Origin: JANPCX01 sp031431125
Lineage (GTDB): Bacteria; Pseudomonadota; Gammaproteobacteria; Burkholderiales; Burkholderiaceae_C
Assembly: GCA_031431125.1 (NCBI GenBank)
Contig: JANPCX010000071.1
Coordinates: 62,001 to 126,000 of the forward strand
Reading direction: 5' to 3'
Length of the DNA stretch: 64,000 bases
Part shown: in pieces, positions 17,835-25,685 of the stretch
Layout of the letters: the number at the start of each line of letters is the position of its first letter
Numbering within the stretch: the stretch's first letter is position 1
The notes under the pieces: model-generated
Databases searched by the model: none
What the model saw: only the letters and a program-made list of their open reading frames with translations
What the model was told of the DNA's origin: nothing
Program-made: the position numbers and the translations under genes

Positions 17835-18575
17835 ATGTTGCTGATTCCTGCCATTGACCTCAAAGACGGCAAATGTGTGCGCCTCAAACAAGGCGACATG
17901 AACGACTCCACCACCTTCGGCGAAGACCCCGCCGCCATGGCCCGCCGCTGGGTGGATGCCGGCGCGCGTCGCCTGCACCTGGTGGATTTGAACGGTGCCT
18001 TTGCCGGCAAACCTGTCAATGAGCCCGCCATCAAAGCCATCTTGGCCGAGGTGGGCGAGGAAATCCCGGTGCAACTGGGCGGTGGCATCCGCGACCTGGA
18101 CACCATTGAAAGGTACCTGGACGACGGCCTGAGTTTCATCATCGTCGGCACCGCTGCCGTCAAAAGCCCCGGTTTTTTGAAAGACGCCTGCAGCGCCTTC
18201 GGCGGCCACATCATCGTCGGCCTGGACGCCAAAGACGGCAAAGTCGCCACCGACGGTTGGAGCAAACTCACCGGCCACGAGGTGATTGACCTCGCGCAAA
18301 AGTTTGAAGGTTACGGCGTCGAAGCCATCATCTACACCGACATCGGCCGCGACGGCATGCTCTCCGGCATCAACATCGAGGCCACCGTCAAACTGGCGCA
18401 GGCCTTGAGCATCCCCGTGATCGCCTCCGGCGGCCTGAGCGACATCGCCGACATCGAGCGCCTGTGCGCGGTGGAAGACCAAGGTGTTAGCGGTGTGATT
18501 TGTGGGCGCGCCATCTACACCGGTGCACTGGATTTTGCGAAGGCGCAGGTGAGGGCGGATGAGTTGGGTGGGTGA
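17835..18575 (+). CDS. hisA: Phosphoribosylformimino-5-aminoimidazole carboxamide ribotide isomerase
   Basis: A 246-residue (beta/alpha)8 barrel. MLLIPAIDLKDGKCVRLKQG gives the first catalytic Asp, VQLGGGIRDLDTIERYLDDG the N-terminal phosphate site, and YTDIGRDGMLSGINIEATVK the second Asp. It catalyses the Amadori isomerisation in histidine synthesis. The ATG at 17835 is the conserved start; the frame is open to 17604 inside hisH. Confidence 0.96.
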   Translation: MLLIPAIDLKDGKCVRLKQGDMNDSTTFGEDPAAMARRWVDAGARRLHLVDLNGAFAGKPVNEPAIKAILAEVGEEIPVQLGGGIRDLDTIERYLDDGLSFIIVGTAAVKSPGFLKDACSAFGGHIIVGLDAKDGKVATDGWSKLTGHEVIDLAQKFEGYGVEAIIYTDIGRDGMLSGINIEATVKLAQALSIPVIASGGLSDIADIERLCAVEDQGVSGVICGRAIYTGALDFAKAQVRADELGG

Positions 18576-18579
18576 GGGC

Positions 18580-19167
18580 ATGCAATCAATCAACCAGAGG
18601 CCGGTGCAGCCTCGGCGTCCACCGTCACGTTTGATGCCCAAACTCCCAGCAGTGCGCTCCGGGGTTATTGGATGGGTGGTGCTTCTGGCTTTGGGTCTCT
18701 ACGTTGCCTGGCTAGTTTCTAAGGGGTTCCAGGCAAATGCTCTTGCCACATGGGTGGCGATTGGTGTGGTTGCCGCTTTTATGTACTTCTCAACCAAGAG
18801 CAGTCGCGCACTTCCTGCGAAACTAAAAGAGCTGGCGGAAGAACGTAAGGGTGAATCCATCTGCGAGTTTGCCCGTCAGTTCAACACGCGCGAGGTTGAT
18901 CCATGGGTCATTCGTGCAGTCTATGAACAGTTGCAAGATTACCTTTCGCCAATGCACGAGTGCTTCCCGGTGAGAGCGGAAGACCGATTGATGGGCGGCC
19001 TGATCTGTGACCCCGATGACCTTGACATGGACCTGGTCGTTCAGGTGTCAAAAAGAACAGGGCGTTCACTGGAGAACCCGAAAAAGAATCCCTTCTGCGA
19101 GAGAGTCCACACCGTAGGGGATTTGGTTTATTTTTTCAATGCACAACCGCTGAACAAGCCAAGCTGA
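18580..19167 (+). CDS. Uncharacterised membrane-anchored protein with acyl-carrier-like C-terminal region
   Basis: A 195-residue protein inserted between hisA and hisF. Residues about 25-75 hold two hydrophobic helices (VIGWVVLLALGLYVAWLVS; LATWVAIGVVAAFMYFS). The soluble part ends with DPDDLDMDLVVQVSKRTGRS and HTVGDLVYFFNAQ, which has the order of helix boundaries seen in DUF1493/acyl-carrier-like proteins, although no Asp-Ser-Leu attachment motif is present. Its composition is more AT-rich than the his genes. Start choice is uncertain: ATGs at 18559 and 18580 are both possible. Function unknown. Confidence 0.65.
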   Translation: MQSINQRPVQPRRPPSRLMPKLPAVRSGVIGWVVLLALGLYVAWLVSKGFQANALATWVAIGVVAAFMYFSTKSSRALPAKLKELAEERKGESICEFARQFNTREVDPWVIRAVYEQLQDYLSPMHECFPVRAEDRLMGGLICDPDDLDMDLVVQVSKRTGRSLENPKKNPFCERVHTVGDLVYFFNAQPLNKPS

Positions 19168-19173
19168 TTTCGC

Positions 19174-19953
19174 ATGCTCGCCAAACGCATCATCCCCTGT
19201 CTAGACGTCACCGGTGGCCGTGTCGTCAAAGGTGTCAATTTCGTTGAGCTGCGCGACGCCGGTGACCCGGTGGAAATCGCGGCGCGGTACAACGACCAAG
19301 GCGCAGACGAGCTCACTTTTTTGGACATCACCGCCACCAGCGATGGGCGTGATTTGATCCTGCACATCATTGAGGCGGTGGCGTCTCAGGTGTTCATTCC
19401 GCTGACGGTGGGCGGTGGCGTGCGCACGGTGGACGATGTGCGGCGGCTGCTCAATGCGGGGGCCGACAAGGTGAGCTTCAACTCCGCCGCCATCAGCAAC
19501 CCGCAAGTCATCGCTGACGCGTCACGCAAATACGGCGCCCAGGCCATCGTGGTGGCCATTGACGCCAAACGCCGCTCTGCCCAAGACGAAACCGAGCGCG
19601 GCCCGGGTTGGGATGTGTACAGCCACGGCGGGCGCAAAAACACGGGTTTGGATGCGGTGGCCTGGGCAACACAAATGACGGCAGCCGGCGCGGGTGAAAT
19701 TCTGCTCACCAGCATGGACCGCGACGGCACCAAGATTGGCTTTGACTTGCCACTGACCCGCGCGGTGAGCGATGCCGTCTCGGTGCCCGTGATCGCTTCG
19801 GGGGGTGTCGGCGCGCTGGAGCATTTGTCCGAAGGCATCCGCGTCGGCGGGGCCGATGCGGTGCTCGCAGCCAGCATCTTCCACTATGGCGAATTCACCG
19901 TGGGCCAAGCCAAGGCGCTGATGGCGCGGGATGGCATACCGGTGCGGATGTGA
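19174..19953 (+). CDS. hisF: Imidazole glycerol phosphate synthase, cyclase subunit
   Basis: A 259-residue (beta/alpha)8 barrel starting MLAKRIIPCLDVTGGRVVKG, with catalytic Asp residues in IPCLDV and LTSMDRDGTKIGFDLPLT, and phosphate sites in VGGGVRTVDDVRRLL and VIASGGVGALEHLSEGI. It closes the imidazole ring using ammonia from HisH. It starts 6 bp after the unknown membrane gene. Unlike the usual order in related bacteria, hisI and hisE do not follow. Confidence 0.97.
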   Translation: MLAKRIIPCLDVTGGRVVKGVNFVELRDAGDPVEIAARYNDQGADELTFLDITATSDGRDLILHIIEAVASQVFIPLTVGGGVRTVDDVRRLLNAGADKVSFNSAAISNPQVIADASRKYGAQAIVVAIDAKRRSAQDETERGPGWDVYSHGGRKNTGLDAVAWATQMTAAGAGEILLTSMDRDGTKIGFDLPLTRAVSDAVSVPVIASGGVGALEHLSEGIRVGGADAVLAASIFHYGEFTVGQAKALMARDGIPVRM

Positions 19954-19987
19954 GCGGGTGCTTAAGCTCAGTACTGTTTCTCTAGGC

Positions 19988-20084
19988 CGTCATTCCCGCG
20001 AAAGCGGGAATCCAGGCGGTGCCGTGCGCACAGAGCAGCGTGTTTGCATCAGACCGATGGATTCCCGCTTTCGCGGGAATGACG
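19988..20084. repeat. R1 REP-like inverted pair, copy 3
   Basis: Arms 19988-20014 and 20058-20084 (arm begins CGTCATTCCCGCGAAAGCGG) are perfect inverted complements. The hairpin loop differs from copy 2 (AAA for CAG) on one arm and is matched by the complementary change (TTT) on the other. It lies between hisF and rsmD. Confidence 0.9.
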
Positions 20085-20133
20085 GTGTAGTGATTCGTTT
20101 TTCCCGAGCACAGCGCCGCAGGCGGTATCCCTT

Positions 20134-20727
20134 GTGAGCCAGCCTCCTCGCGAAGTCCGTCTCATTGGCGGCCAATGGAAACGCAGCAAGCTGCAAGTCC
20201 TTGATAAACCTGGCCTGCGCCCAACCCCCAACCGCGTTCGTGAAACCCTGTTCAACTGGCTGGGCCAAGACCTGAGCGGTTGGCGCTGTGTCGATGTGTT
20301 TGCAGGCAGCGGCGCCTTGGGCTTTGAAGCGGCCTCTCGTGGTGCCTTGCAAGTGGTGCTGGTGGAGCGAGACGCCGCCCTGGTGCGCTGCTTGCGTGAC
20401 AGCCAAAGCCGCTTGAAGGCGACCAACGTGCAGGTCGAGGCCGGTGATGGCCTGGCCTATTTGCAGCGCTGCAGCAAGGGCAGTGTGGACTTGGTTTTCA
20501 TCGACCCACCCTTTGAGGCCAATTTGTTTGACAACGCCCTGGCGGCTGCCGCACCGGTATTGACCGACGGTGGCTGGGCCTACTTGGAAGCGGACCGCGC
20601 TTTTACCGAGACCGCGCTGCAGGGAGCTGGATGGCGTTTGCACCGGGTGGGCCACGCCGGTGCGGTGTTTTTCCACTTGCTGCAGCGTTCCACCGACGTG
20701 GCAACTGGCCAGGCGAGCGGGCACTGA
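20134..20727 (+). CDS. rsmD: 16S rRNA (guanine966-N2)-methyltransferase
   Basis: A 197-residue methyltransferase with RPTPNRVRETLFNWL and the AdoMet motif CVDVFAGSGALGFEAASRGA, followed by the N2-guanine methyltransferase motif VDLVFIDPPFEANLFD. It modifies G966 of 16S rRNA in the assembled 30S subunit. Starts with GTG at 20134. It precedes coaD, a conserved pairing across proteobacteria. Confidence 0.93.
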   Translation: MSQPPREVRLIGGQWKRSKLQVLDKPGLRPTPNRVRETLFNWLGQDLSGWRCVDVFAGSGALGFEAASRGALQVVLVERDAALVRCLRDSQSRLKATNVQVEAGDGLAYLQRCSKGSVDLVFIDPPFEANLFDNALAAAAPVLTDGGWAYLEADRAFTETALQGAGWRLHRVGHAGAVFFHLLQRSTDVATGQASGH

Positions 20728-20785
20728 CCGCCTCGGGCTACACTGCGGCCGCCCTGATCTCTTGGCCCTGCACGGGGAGCCCACC

Positions 20786-21289
20786 ATGACCTCTGTCACC
20801 CAACTCACTGCCGTTTACCCCGGCACCTTCGACCCCATGACCTTGGGCCACGAAGATTTGATTCGCCGCGCCAGCCGTTTGTTTGAACGCCTGATCGTCG
20901 CGGTGGCGGCAGGGCACCACAAACGCACCTTGTTCAATGTGGACGAGCGGCTGGACATTGCCACCGAACTCGCGGCCAAATACCCCAATGTGGAAGTGGT
21001 GGCCTTTCGTGGGCTGTTGCGCGACTTTGTGGTCGAGCGCAATGGCAAGGTGGTGGTTCGTGGCCTGCGCGCGGTGAGCGACTTTGAGTACGAGTTTCAA
21101 ATGGCGGGCATGAACCGCCAACTCATGCCCGATGTGGAAACGGTTTTTTTGACCCCAGGCGACCACTACCAATTCGTTTCAGGTACCTTCGTGCGTGAAA
21201 TCGCCACCTTGGGTGGCGATGTGTCGAAATTCGTCTCGCCCTCGGTGCTCCAACGACTGGGGCAGCGGGTGAAGATGTTGGAAGCGTGA
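20786..21289 (+). CDS. coaD: Phosphopantetheine adenylyltransferase
   Basis: A 167-residue nucleotidyltransferase of coenzyme A synthesis. TAVYPGTFDPMTLGHEDLIR has the T/HxGH-type nucleotide motif, AGHHKRTLFNVDERLDIA, RGLRAVSDFEYEFQMAGMNR and SGTFVREIATLGGDVSKFV are all typical. The ATG at 20786 matches the family start; the open frame extends back into rsmD in another frame. Confidence 0.97.
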   Translation: MTSVTQLTAVYPGTFDPMTLGHEDLIRRASRLFERLIVAVAAGHHKRTLFNVDERLDIATELAAKYPNVEVVAFRGLLRDFVVERNGKVVVRGLRAVSDFEYEFQMAGMNRQLMPDVETVFLTPGDHYQFVSGTFVREIATLGGDVSKFVSPSVLQRLGQRVKMLEA

Positions 21290-21310
21290 GTTAGGCGGTG
21301 CAGGAACACT

Positions 21311-21529
21311 ATGATCACTCAGGTTCAATTGGCTGAAGACGAGGCGCTGGTGCTTTTTGAATTGCTCTCATCTGGAAAGTTCGCGTCTGCTTTAGACGCG
21401 GCTGAACAGCACGCGCTCAGTGCGGTTTTGGCCCGTTTGGAGGAGCAGCTTGTCGTGCCGTTCGGGTCCAACTACATGGACCAGCTCATCACCGCAAGGC
21501 AGTCTTTAGTTGCGCGGTATGGAGAGTAG
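21311..21529 (+). CDS. Small uncharacterised protein
   Basis: A 72-residue acidic protein (VQLAEDEALVLFELLSSGKF, then HALSAVLARLEEQLVVPFGS) predicted to be all helical, with no signal or membrane helix. It lies 21 bp after coaD and 48 bp before the ferredoxin on the same strand. The spacing and normal codon pattern support a real gene. Family not recognised. Confidence 0.5.
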   Translation: MITQVQLAEDEALVLFELLSSGKFASALDAAEQHALSAVLARLEEQLVVPFGSNYMDQLITARQSLVARYGE

Positions 21530-21577
21530 ACACATGCTGGCTAAACGGGCCTTGTTGATGAAGGCAGGAGGTCGGAC

Positions 21578-21880
21578 ATGGCCTTGATGATCACCGACGA
21601 ATGCATCAACTGCGATGTCTGCGAGCCCGAGTGCCCCAATCAGGCGATCTCGATGGGGCCGGACTACTACGTCATCGAGCCCAGCAAATGCACCGAATGT
21701 GTGGGCCACTTCAACGAGCCCCAGTGTGTGCAGGTCTGCCCGGTGAGCTGCATTCCGATCCATCCCGAGCACATCGAATCGCAGGAATCGCTTTGGGTGA
21801 AGTACCGGCGGCTTCAGGCCGAGGTCAAAGGCGTAGCGGTCAAAGGGCCGGGTCCGTCGGCGACGGATCTGCAGGCTTAG
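21578..21880 (+). CDS. YfhL-type 2[4Fe-4S] ferredoxin
   Basis: A 100-residue ferredoxin. Cluster I ligands lie in CINCDVCEPECPNQAI; the second set lies in CTECVGHFNEPQCVQVCPVS, with the insertion between the second and third cysteine characteristic of the YfhL/Allochromatium-type fold. It is a small cytoplasmic electron carrier. The last 41 bases overlap the end of the convergent pth gene. Confidence 0.93.
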   Translation: MALMITDECINCDVCEPECPNQAISMGPDYYVIEPSKCTECVGHFNEPQCVQVCPVSCIPIHPEHIESQESLWVKYRRLQAEVKGVAVKGPGPSATDLQA

Positions 21881-22499
21881 CCGCTTCGGTGGTCGGCGGT
21901 TTTGCCGGCTTTTCAGGTTTCGGCCTGGGCGGTTTGGCATGCACCTTCATGGTGGCGCGTTCCATCTCACCGGCCAACATCAAATCCAAAGCGCCCAGCG
22001 ATTGTTCAATGGCTTTGTCCAGACCTTCGCGTTCAAGCAGTGGCGGTTTGCGCAGCACATAGTCCACCACTTCGGCTTTCACGCCGGGGTGGCCGATGCC
22101 CAAACGCAGGCGCCAAAACGCGGCGCTGCCGAGCTGGGCTTGAATGTCTTTCAGACCGTTGTGGCCCGCATGGCTGCCGCCGAATTTCATCTTCGCTTGA
22201 CCAGGCAACACATCCAGTTCGTCATGGGCAACGAGGATGTTCTCTGGCGGGATCTTGAAAAAACGCGCCAAGGCCGCCACCGCCTTGCCGGACAAATTCA
22301 TATAGGTCATAGGCTCTAAGAGCCACACCGGGCCGTGGGCGGTGTTGGCACGCGCGGCCAAACCAAAGTAGCTGCGTTCCACGTTGAGCGGGGTGTTGAG
22401 TTGCCTTGCTGCGGCGTCAATGAACCAAAACCCGGCGTTGTGCCGGGTGGCTTCGTACTCAGGGCCCGGGTTTCCGAGGCCGACCAGCAGTTGAATCAT
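21840..22499 (-). CDS. pth: Peptidyl-tRNA hydrolase
   Basis: A 219-residue enzyme that frees tRNA from dropped-off peptidyl-tRNA. LLVGLGNPGPEYEATRHNAG-FW has the catalytic His and Asn, MTYMNLSGKAV the tRNA-binding Asn, and HDELDVLPGQAKMKFGGSHA-GHNG the catalytic Asp. The C-terminal 30 residues are a Pro/Lys/Ala-rich tail (AKPPRPKPEKPAKPP), longer than usual, and the coding end runs into the ferredoxin gene on the other strand. Confidence 0.96.
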   Translation of the reverse strand: MIQLLVGLGNPGPEYEATRHNAGFWFIDAAARQLNTPLNVERSYFGLAARANTAHGPVWLLEPMTYMNLSGKAVAALARFFKIPPENILVAHDELDVLPGQAKMKFGGSHAGHNGLKDIQAQLGSAAFWRLRLGIGHPGVKAEVVDYVLRKPPLLEREGLDKAIEQSLGALDLMLAGEMERATMKVHAKPPRPKPEKPAKPPTTEAAKPADPSPTDPAL

Positions 22500-22540
22500 T
22501 TAGCGATTTTCCACGGAAAGTCTCAAGCCATTTTGGGCAA

Positions 22541-22565
22541 GAAAAAGCCCCACCGAAGTGGGGCT
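22541..22565 (-). terminator. Rho-independent terminator after rplY
   Basis: On the minus strand AGCCCCAC-TTCG-GTGGGGCT followed by TTTTTC: an 8-bp stem with a UUCG-type tetraloop and a U tract. It lies between rplY and pth, so pth transcription must read through or have its own promoter. Confidence 0.85.
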
Positions 22566-22602
22566 GCTGGGTAAGGCGGAGGTGACAAGCACCGCCCGGA
22601 CC

Positions 22603-23247
22603 TTACTTCTGGTTTTGTTTTTCGGTCTTCTTGGCCTTGACGGGCTTGCCTGCAGGCGCGACGACCACGGGAGCAACCACTTCTTCTTCGGCAGCAGGTA
22701 CCGTCACCGACACGATGGCCGGGTTGCGCTTGCCGTGGGTGACCACTTTGAGGCCGTCGGCCAGTTTCAGGTCGTCCACATGCAAGGTTTGACCCTTGGC
22801 GATCGTGCTCAAATCGACGGTGATGAACTCAGGCAGGGCCGAGGCCAAGCACTGAATTTGCAACTCGGTGACGATCTTGTTGATCAGGCACTTGTCGACC
22901 TTGACCGCAGGCGAATTCTCTTCGTTGGTGAAGTGCAGCGGCACGCGTTTGGAGACGCGGGTGGTGGCATCAACACGCTGAAAATCGATGTGCAAGACGA
23001 TGGGGCGGAAAGGGTGAACCTGGTGGTCACGCAGCAAGACCTTCTCGGTTTTGCCAGCCAGTTCCATGTCCAAAATGCTCGAGTGGAAGGCTTCCTTCTT
23101 GAGGGCATGGAAAAGGGCGTTGTGATCGAGTTCGATCATGGTGGGCGTTCCGGCCCCGTACACGATGCCAGGCACTTTGTCTGCCAGGCGCAGGCGGCGG
23201 CTCGCTCCGGTCCCCTGCAACGTGCGCTCATAAGCGACGAATTTCAT
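22603..23247 (-). CDS. rplY: Ribosomal protein bL25, long (Ctc/TL5) form
   Basis: A 214-residue L25/general stress protein Ctc. The N-terminal RNA-binding domain starts MKFVAYERTLQGTGASRRLR and contains VPGIVYGAG and the 5S rRNA contact region; the C-terminal TL5 beta domain follows (residues about 100-190), then a charged Lys/Gln tail. It binds 5S rRNA in the 50S central protuberance. It lies downstream of prs, a conserved pairing. Confidence 0.95.
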   Translation of the reverse strand: MKFVAYERTLQGTGASRRLRLADKVPGIVYGAGTPTMIELDHNALFHALKKEAFHSSILDMELAGKTEKVLLRDHQVHPFRPIVLHIDFQRVDATTRVSKRVPLHFTNEENSPAVKVDKCLINKIVTELQIQCLASALPEFITVDLSTIAKGQTLHVDDLKLADGLKVVTHGKRNPAIVSVTVPAAEEEVVAPVVVAPAGKPVKAKKTEKQNQK

Positions 23248-23261
23248 TTTTCACTCCAATA

Positions 23262-23294
23262 CAAAAAGAGGAAACGCCCGCGACCAGGCGTTTT
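23262..23294 (-). terminator. Possible terminator or attenuator after prs
   Basis: On the minus strand AAACGCC-TGGTCGCG-GGCGTTT followed after three bases by TTTTT. The 7-bp stem is modest. Just upstream, at 23322-23344, a stronger stem without U tract (CCAAGGCGC/GCGCCTTGG) follows the prs stop. Together they may reduce read-through from prs to rplY. Confidence 0.45.
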
Positions 23295-23358
23295 CAAAAA
23301 AGGCCTTGCGGCCCACGAATTCCAAGGCGCCAGGAGCGCCTTGGGTTTTGCTGCGGCA

Positions 23359-24321
23359 TCAGAAGTTGTTGTTCTGCTCCGCAAACAAAGAGGTGACCGA
23401 CTCGCCATCGGAAATGCGGCGGATGGTTTCGGCAAACAAAAAAGCCACCGAGAGCTGACGCACTTTGCTGCAGGCTTTGCCCGCGTCGCTCAAGGGGATG
23501 GTGTTGGTGATGACGACTTCGTCCAGTTTGGAGCCCTTGATGCGCTCGATCGCGGGGCCAGAGAACACCGAGTGTGTGCAGTAGGCGTAAACGTTTTTTG
23601 CGCCACGTTCTTTGAGCACGTCAGCGGCTTTGACCAAGGTGCCGGCGGTGTCGATCATGTCGTCCATGATGACGCAGTTGCGGCCTTCGATTTCGCCGAT
23701 GACGTGCATCACCTCTGACACATTGGCCTTGGGCCGGCGTTTGTCGATGATGGCCAAGTCGCAACCGAGCTGTTTGGCCAAGGCGCGGGCACGCACCACA
23801 CCGCCCACGTCGGGCGACACCACCACGAGGTCGGTGTAACGTTTGCTTTGCAGGTCGGACAACAACACCGGCGAGGCGTAAATGTTGTCCACCGGAATAT
23901 TGAAGAAACCTTGAATTTGGTCGGCGTGCAGGTCCATGGTGAGCAAACGCTCCACGCCCACGGCTTCCAGCATATTGGCCACCACCTTGGCGCTGATGGG
24001 CACCCGGGTCGAACGTGGCCGACGGTCTTGCCGTGCATAACCAAAATAAGGGATGACAGCGGTGACGCGGCGGGCCGAAGCGCGTTTGAGCGCGTCGACC
24101 ATGATGCACAGCTCCATCAAGTTTTCGTTGGTCGGTGCGCAGGTGGGTTGCACCACGAAGATGTCGCGGGCACGCACGTTTTGCTGAATCTCGACAGCCA
24201 CTTCGCCATCGGAAAAACGGCCGACAGACGCCTTGCCGAGCTCAATGCCCAGGTGGGTGGCGATTTCTTGGGCCAACGCAGGGTTGGCATTGCCTGTGAA
24301 CAAAACGGTGTTGAAAAGCAC
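23359..24321 (-). CDS. prs: Ribose-phosphate pyrophosphokinase
   Basis: A 320-residue PRPP synthetase supplying PRPP for nucleotide and histidine synthesis. LFTGNANPALAQEIATHLG, the ATP loop YFGYARQDRR, the LTMDLHADQIQGFF block and the PRPP loop VIMDDMIDTAGTL are all present. The GTG at 24321 is chosen: it has GGAGG four bases upstream and gives the normal N-terminus. The open frame reaches an ATG at 24378. An ATG at 24323 next to the same ribosome site is in another frame and is not used. C-terminal NNNF is ordinary. Confidence 0.95.
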   Translation of the reverse strand: MLFNTVLFTGNANPALAQEIATHLGIELGKASVGRFSDGEVAVEIQQNVRARDIFVVQPTCAPTNENLMELCIMVDALKRASARRVTAVIPYFGYARQDRRPRSTRVPISAKVVANMLEAVGVERLLTMDLHADQIQGFFNIPVDNIYASPVLLSDLQSKRYTDLVVVSPDVGGVVRARALAKQLGCDLAIIDKRRPKANVSEVMHVIGEIEGRNCVIMDDMIDTAGTLVKAADVLKERGAKNVYAYCTHSVFSGPAIERIKGSKLDEVVITNTIPLSDAGKACSKVRQLSVAFLFAETIRRISDGESVTSLFAEQNNNF

Positions 24322-24473
24322 ATTTCCTCCGTCGAGGCTTGCTGTGGGCTCTGTCACAACGCACGCCTTTCGTTGCAAGAGCGGTTTCAGCCCCGGCGGG
24401 CCTTGTTGTTAAACATGGCACCGGGAATCAATGCAACCCGCTACTTGACACCAAGAACGCGGGATCAAACTAT

Positions 24474-24550
24474 TGGCAGGGGAAGAAGGATTCGAACCTT
24501 CGCATGTCGGAATCAAAATCCGATGCCTTAACCAACTTGGCGACTCCCCT
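24474..24550 (-). tRNA. tRNA-Gln (anticodon TTG)
   Basis: A 77-base cloverleaf on the minus strand: acceptor AGGGGAG pairs with TTCCCCT, D arm GCCAAGTTGGTTAAGGC, anticodon loop TTTTGAT, T arm GAAGG-TTCGAAT-CCTTC, discriminator G and encoded CCA. It sits between ispE and prs, where it commonly occurs in this group. Confidence 0.95.
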
Positions 24551-24598
24551 ACACCGGAGTCCGGCTCGCGCCGAACACCTGAAACTTCAAACTGCATC

Positions 24599-25672
24599 TC
24601 AGTCTGCCGCCCAACCCAACAAAGGGTGTTGCGGCAGGCTGCGGCACACACGAGCCACCCAGTTTTCAGGCAGTACGCCTGACAAGGCGGCTCGGGCGGC
24701 AGTAGCTGCGCCGTCATCCAACTCATTCTTCTTGCCTGCCGCTTTTTCAAGCGTCGTTGCAGACGATGCGCCAGGAGACGCGTCCAAGGTGGCAAACACA
24801 GCACTGCCGGAGCCCGTCATGCGGCTGTTTCCGAACAGTTGATGCAGCAGATGAACTGCTTGCGCCACCTGCGGAAATTCCGCTTCGGCCACCGGCTGCA
24901 AGTCGTTGCGACCAAACCCATGAAATAACGCATCGGTCGGCCAAAGGCTTGCAGCGCCTGCAGTCGCGGTTTGACCCGCGTTGCCCAGTGCTTTACCTTG
25001 AACACTTCCCCCTGCACTCTTCAACAAGCTGTTGAACGTCACATCCACCGCGGCATTTTCAGCCCCATGGTCGCGTGCAAGAAAGCCCGAGAGTATAGCA
25101 GCCTGGTTGCTTCTCACCAAGTGTCGGCTGTTAAAAATGACGCTTGTGGGCGTATCGCAAGGGGGTTTTACGACAGCCAGGCGATGTTCTCGCAGCGCCA
25201 GTGGTTGCAGTACTTCGCCGATGCCTTCGGCCACGGCGTTGCGGCCGCGCACAAAAAATGGCACGTCGGCACCGAGGGGCAAGGCCAGCGCTTGAAGCTG
25301 CGCGCGCGACCAGTTCAATCCCCAAAGACGGTTCAGCGCCAGCAACGTGGTGGCGGCGTCGGAGCTGCCGCCGCCCAAACCCGCGCCGCTGGGCAGTTGT
25401 TTGGCGATGGAAATGTCGCAACCCCAGGGGCTGTTGCTCGCCGCTTGAAGTGCCCGCGCGGCACGCAAACACAAGTCATCGTCAGGCAAGGCGGTGCCGA
25501 GGTCGTGACGCTGCAGTCGGCCATCGCTGCGCTTCTCAAAATGCAGCGTGTCGCACCAGTCGATCAAGACGAAGGCGGACTGCAGGAGGTGGTAGCCGTC
25601 GGGCCTTCTGCCCAGCACGTGCAAAAACAGATTCAACTTGGCCGGAGCCGGGACGTCCAGAAGGGCCTGCAT
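24599..25672 (-). CDS. ispE: 4-diphosphocytidyl-2-C-methyl-D-erythritol kinase
   Basis: A GHMP kinase of the MEP isoprenoid pathway. VPAPAKLNLFLHVLGRRPDG carries the substrate Lys, and QLPSGAGLGGGSSDAATTLL the ATP-binding glycine-rich loop. SRMTGSGSAVFATLD is the third GHMP motif. At 357 residues it is longer than the usual 280-300: extra sequence occurs around residues 215-265 (after FNSLLKSAGG) and in an Ala/Ser-rich stretch near 310-335. The ATG at 25672 gives the conserved start; the open frame extends upstream inside lolB. It follows lolB by 13 bp. Confidence 0.93.
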   Translation of the reverse strand: MQALLDVPAPAKLNLFLHVLGRRPDGYHLLQSAFVLIDWCDTLHFEKRSDGRLQRHDLGTALPDDDLCLRAARALQAASNSPWGCDISIAKQLPSGAGLGGGSSDAATTLLALNRLWGLNWSRAQLQALALPLGADVPFFVRGRNAVAEGIGEVLQPLALREHRLAVVKPPCDTPTSVIFNSRHLVRSNQAAILSGFLARDHGAENAAVDVTFNSLLKSAGGSVQGKALGNAGQTATAGAASLWPTDALFHGFGRNDLQPVAEAEFPQVAQAVHLLHQLFGNSRMTGSGSAVFATLDASPGASSATTLEKAAGKKNELDDGAATAARAALSGVLPENWVARVCRSLPQHPLLGWAAD

Positions 25673-25685
25673 GGCAACCGGGTGT

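Noticed and set aside
22887..23345. Stem CCAAGGCGC/GCGCCTTGG at 23322-23344 as the prs terminator
   Set aside because: No U tract follows on the prs strand; only the weaker hairpin at 23262-23294 has one.
24117..24323. ATG next to GGAGG upstream of prs as the prs start
   Set aside because: It is out of frame with the kinase; the GTG two bases further on is in frame and gives the conserved N-terminus.
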